Shown one piece after another: positions 5,250 to 7,810 of a stretch of DNA of 7,810 nucleotides. The stretch lies in contig JAADIN010000139.1 of the NCBI GenBank assembly GCA_013151315.1, forward strand, positions 1 through 7,810. Direction: 5' to 3'. The notes below the pieces were generated by a model. That model saw nothing but the letters and a program-made list of their open reading frames with translations, searched no databases and had not been told where the DNA came from. Origin of the DNA: Planctomycetota bacterium. GTDB taxonomy: Bacteria; Planctomycetota; Planctomycetia; Pirellulales; Lacipirellulaceae. Made by a program: the position numbers and the translations under genes. Position 1 is the first letter of the stretch; each line of letters opens with the position of its first letter.

Positions 5250-6911
5250 ATGACTTCCTACGCCCTCCCCCAAGTAAAAAAACCTGCCAAGCCGAAGAAA
5301 AAAACCGTCACGCTCCTCGCCAGCGGCGATCTTCGCCTTTCGGCCAACCAAGCCTGCTGGCAAGCTCAAAAAGACTTGGAAGCTGCGCTCACCAAGGCAA
5401 TCGAACTCGAAGGCTACACCGTCGTTCGTGGGCATGAGTACGACACGAACAAAAAACATGGCTTTATTAGTTCGCAGAGGCAGGGCATGGACGTGTTTGC
5501 CCAAATCCACCCCGAGGCACCCATCGTTGTCGCCGAAGCGGTTTGGCAGTATTCGCACCATGTGCTGAGCGGACTGATTTCGCATCGCGGCCCGATCCTT
5601 ACCGTCGCCAACTGGTCGGGTCGGTGGCCCGGCTTGGTGGGCATGTTGAATCTCAATGGCTCGCTGACCAAGGCCGACGTAAAGTATTCCACGCTTTGGA
5701 GCGAAGATTTTTCTGACGCGAAATTCTGCAAGGGACTAAAAAAGTGGCTCGAAACAGGAAAATGCTCTCATCCGACGCGCCATGTCACACGTTGGAAAAA
5801 CATAAAACCTCCGGTGAAAGAGCGTAAACTTGGGCAAGCCCTGGCCTCGCAGCTCCAGACCGAAAAAGCGATCATGGGCGTCTTCGACGAAGGCTGCATG
5901 GGGATGTTCAACGCGATCATTCCCGACCATCTACTCAACCCGACCGGTGTCTACAAAGAGCGGCTCAGCCAGTCGACCCTCTACTACGAAGCAACCCAAA
6001 CTGGCGATCAGGAAGCTCAAGCGGTGCGCGACTGGATGGAAAAGCGAGGCATGACTTTTCATACCGGCCCCAAACACCGCGAGCATCTGACCGACAAGCA
6101 GATCCTAGTCCAATGTAAAATGTATATCGCCGCGGTTCGGATTGCCGACGATTTCCGCTGCGACTGCATCGGCATCCAATACCAGCAAGGGCTCAAAGAC
6201 ATGATGCCCGCCAGCGATTTGGTCGAAGGGACGCTCAACAACGAAGATCGCCCGCCGGTCAAAAGCCGCGACGGAAAACGAGTTCTCTACAAAAACGAGG
6301 CGATTCCTCACTTCAACGAAGTCGACGAGTGTGCCGGGCTCGATGCGTTGATGACCGCCCGTGTGCATAAGGCGATGGGCCAGCCGGTCGAAAACACGCT
6401 GCACAACATTCGTTGGGGCGATATTGACCGATCGGGCACCGTCGACGACTACGTCTGGGTATTTCTCATCAGCGGCTCGGCCCCGCCGGCCCACTTTGGT
6501 GGTTGGAAAAACGCCGACGGCCATCGGCAGCCCGCGATGTATTTTCCGAACGGCGGCAGCACCCTCCGAGGAATTTCCAAGCCGGGGGAAATCGTTTGGT
6601 CTCGGATTTTCATCGAAAGCGGCAAACTAAAAATGGACCTGGGTCGTGCCGCAGTTGTCGAGCTTCCCCAAGAGGAGACCGAGCGCCGCTGGAAGGAAAC
6701 CACCGTCGAGTGGCCGATCATGCACGCGGTGACCTACGGCATGTCGCGTGATCAGTTGATGGCTCGCCACAAATCGAACCATATCCAGGTGGCCTATGCT
6801 GAGAGCACTGCTGACGCCGATCGGGCCATGATGGCCAAAGCTGCGATGGCCGAAGCGATGGGCATGGAAGTCGCCCTCTGCGGCACACGAAAGAACGGAA
6901 AACCGTGGTAA
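5250..6911 (+). CDS. L-fucose/L-arabinose isomerase-like protein
   Basis: The 553-residue protein resembles the fucose/arabinose isomerase superfamily and a planctomycete form usually labelled fucose isomerase. Such enzymes interconvert aldoses and ketoses with a divalent metal in the cytoplasm. Recognisable blocks are VTLLASGDLRLSANQ near residue 20, VAEAVWQYSHHVLSGLISHR, NWSGRWPGLVGMLNLNGS from residue 121, FDEGCMGMF with E214, CIGIQYQQGLKD ending at D317, and NHIQVAYA with H511. The last three hold my candidates for the metal-binding Glu, Asp and His, by analogy with FucI (Glu, Asp and a C-terminal His), but I cannot confirm the alignment. The C-terminus MGMEVALCG also fits the group. I chose the ATG at 5250: an upstream in-frame TTG at 5220 lies in a palindrome. 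No Shine-Dalgarno sequence is obvious. The lysine-rich N-terminus (VKKPAKPKKK) is unusual but is not a signal peptide. The actual sugar is unknown. The gene converges with the DUF1080 gene. Confidence 0.75.
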   Translation: MTSYALPQVKKPAKPKKKTVTLLASGDLRLSANQACWQAQKDLEAALTKAIELEGYTVVRGHEYDTNKKHGFISSQRQGMDVFAQIHPEAPIVVAEAVWQYSHHVLSGLISHRGPILTVANWSGRWPGLVGMLNLNGSLTKADVKYSTLWSEDFSDAKFCKGLKKWLETGKCSHPTRHVTRWKNIKPPVKERKLGQALASQLQTEKAIMGVFDEGCMGMFNAIIPDHLLNPTGVYKERLSQSTLYYEATQTGDQEAQAVRDWMEKRGMTFHTGPKHREHLTDKQILVQCKMYIAAVRIADDFRCDCIGIQYQQGLKDMMPASDLVEGTLNNEDRPPVKSRDGKRVLYKNEAIPHFNEVDECAGLDALMTARVHKAMGQPVENTLHNIRWGDIDRSGTVDDYVWVFLISGSAPPAHFGGWKNADGHRQPAMYFPNGGSTLRGISKPGEIVWSRIFIESGKLKMDLGRAAVVELPQEETERRWKETTVEWPIMHAVTYGMSRDQLMARHKSNHIQVAYAESTADADRAMMAKAAMAEAMGMEVALCGTRKNGKPW

Positions 6912-6945
6912 GCTAGTGCAACTTTCGAAGTGACAACCCCGCACT

Positions 6946-6973
6946 AGGCCGAGGGATTGCAATCCCTCGGCTT
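6946..6973. terminator. TTGCAA-centred palindrome, copy 3; possible bidirectional terminator
   Basis: The core at 6948-6971 is a perfect 24-bp palindrome (arm GCCGAGGGA, centre TTGCAA), and pairing can extend to 6946-6973 with one G-U. It lies in the 72-bp gap between two convergent genes, 34 bases after the isomerase stop and 10 bases before the DUF1080 stop. That position suits a shared hairpin terminator. Only CTTT follows on the plus strand and no T-run on the minus strand, so termination would not be of the classical strong type. It is also copy 3 of the dispersed repeat. Confidence 0.55.
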
Positions 6974-6983
6974 TCAAAGCGTC

Positions 6984-7810
6984 CTAGTCGAGCCGCTTAA
7001 TCTCGATATTCCGAAACTCTACCGGATCGTTATGGCCAGCAAATCCGAAGTGTCCAGAAGTCCGGTTTCTTCCCGGGTGTTCGGTATCCTTCATTGTTTC
7101 GGTCACCTTGCTCACGTCGGCATCGAGAATCACTGCGCCGTTGAGTTCCACTCGAATCGTCGAGCCGCGTACCGTCACTTCCTGAAAGTTCCACTCTCCA
7201 GTGGGCCGGAGATAGCCTCGTGCCGCCGGCACTATGCCGTAGATTGAGCCGTGGTATTGCCGATCATCGAGCTCTGCATACTTGGCATGCTCTGAGTCGA
7301 GTACTTGTAGCTCGCACATCCCTTCGTACGCACAATTGCCTTCTCCCGGATAACGGATGGCCAACCCATTATTGCCGCCGGGGGAAAGCTTGAATTCTAG
7401 CCGAACGACAAAGTCGCCATACTCCTGGTCGGTGAAAAGAGTTCCCCCGTGCCCCGGCTTGCAGAGGATCGCTCCGTTTTTTACCTCGTAATTTTCGACG
7501 CTGCCGCTCCAACCTTCCAGGTCTTCGCCATTAAAAACCGACTCAAACCCTTCGGCATTCTTGCTCGCAAGATAACGGTTAGCCTCCTCGGCAGGAATTT
7601 CTCGAACCGCGATATTTCGCCAACGAATTTCACCACCATGCGTCTGCAACTGGATTGGCCCCGTGCGTGGCAACGGCTTGGTGCGATCCCAATAGTTTTC
7701 CATTGTCGCATGATCGACGACTAGCTTGTCGTTGAATGTTACCGTCGTCCGGCCGCCCACTTGAACGACGTGAAATCGGTTCCACTCGCCAAACGGCTTG
7801 TCGGCTAGCA
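6984..7810 (-). CDS. Tandem DUF1080 (3-keto-disaccharide hydrolase-like) protein, 5' truncated by window
   Basis: The frame is open from the right edge to the TAG at 6984-6986, giving 274 codons of the 3' part; the start lies outside the window. Two DUF1080 domains (PF06439, concanavalin A-like fold) are visible. The first is seen only at its C-terminal end (about 7810-7596), with GEWNRFHVVQVGG, ENYWDR, TGPIQLQTHGGEIRWRNI. The second is complete (about 7550-6987), with FESVFNGEDLEGW, GDFVVRLEFKLSPGGNNGL, a CELQVLD strand, GEWNFQEVTVRGS, and a final VEFRNIEIKRL. DUF1080 proteins are usually exported and are tied to saccharide breakdown. The signal peptide would be upstream and cannot be seen. 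A GTG at 7760 inside the frame is not the start, because domain 1 continues upstream of it. The gene faces the isomerase gene tail to tail. Confidence 0.9.
   Translation of the reverse strand, partial: LADKPFGEWNRFHVVQVGGRTTVTFNDKLVVDHATMENYWDRTKPLPRTGPIQLQTHGGEIRWRNIAVREIPAEEANRYLASKNAEGFESVFNGEDLEGWSGSVENYEVKNGAILCKPGHGGTLFTDQEYGDFVVRLEFKLSPGGNNGLAIRYPGEGNCAYEGMCELQVLDSEHAKYAELDDRQYHGSIYGIVPAARGYLRPTGEWNFQEVTVRGSTIRVELNGAVILDADVSKVTETMKDTEHPGRNRTSGHFGFAGHNDPVEFRNIEIKRLD

Noticed and set aside
5136..5585. A 149-codon minus-strand open frame covering the isomerase 5' end.
   Set aside because: It crosses the palindrome and hairpins and opposes conserved isomerase blocks. No family resemblance was found.

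Overview
The window reads as bacterial chromosome, most likely from the phylum Planctomycetota (Pirellulales-like). The grounds are inference from recognised families: a secreted protein with two DUF1080 domains, a fucose-isomerase-like protein of a type I associate with planctomycetes, an orphan exported protein, weak or absent Shine-Dalgarno sequences, moderate-to-high GC, and intergenic palindromes. No RNA gene, CRISPR array or classical insertion sequence was seen.

Region 1 (16-3695) is part of an ebo-type cluster. It holds an EboC-like UbiA-superfamily membrane prenyltransferase (16-939), a xylose-isomerase-like TIM-barrel protein in the EboE position (994-1842) and an EboF-like alkaline-phosphatase-superfamily protein (2358-3695), all on the plus strand. 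In cyanobacteria and eustigmatophyte algae ebo genes occur as an operon; in cyanobacteria they are linked to moving a natural-product precursor (scytonemin pathway) to the periplasm. The substrate here is unknown. The remaining ebo genes (eboA, the TatD-like eboB, and eboD where present) are not in the window and could lie upstream.

Region 2 (1845-2301) is a 457-bp unit set inside that cluster between the TIM-barrel and phosphatase genes. It has about 31-bp terminal inverted repeats (29/31 matching) built from a 9-bp CACGAAATA-type unit, and encodes a single GxxExxY-family PD-(D/E)XK-like protein on the opposite strand. This is the best candidate for an under-described mobile cassette.

Region 3 (3859-4890) encodes an exported protein of unknown function with a strongly basic C-terminal tail. 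Region 4 (4891-5249) is non-coding or relic DNA. It may hold the decayed 3' end of an FGGY-type sugar kinase gene and carries two stem-loop sites ahead of the fucose-isomerase-like gene (5250-6911). Region 5 (6984-7810, minus strand) is the 3' part of a tandem DUF1080 gene that runs off the right edge and converges on the isomerase gene.

Three 24-bp palindromes with an invariant TTGCAA centre and compensatory stem changes lie after eboC (948-975), before the isomerase gene (5201-5224) and between the convergent isomerase and DUF1080 genes (6946-6973). They look like a dispersed structured repeat family selected for base pairing.
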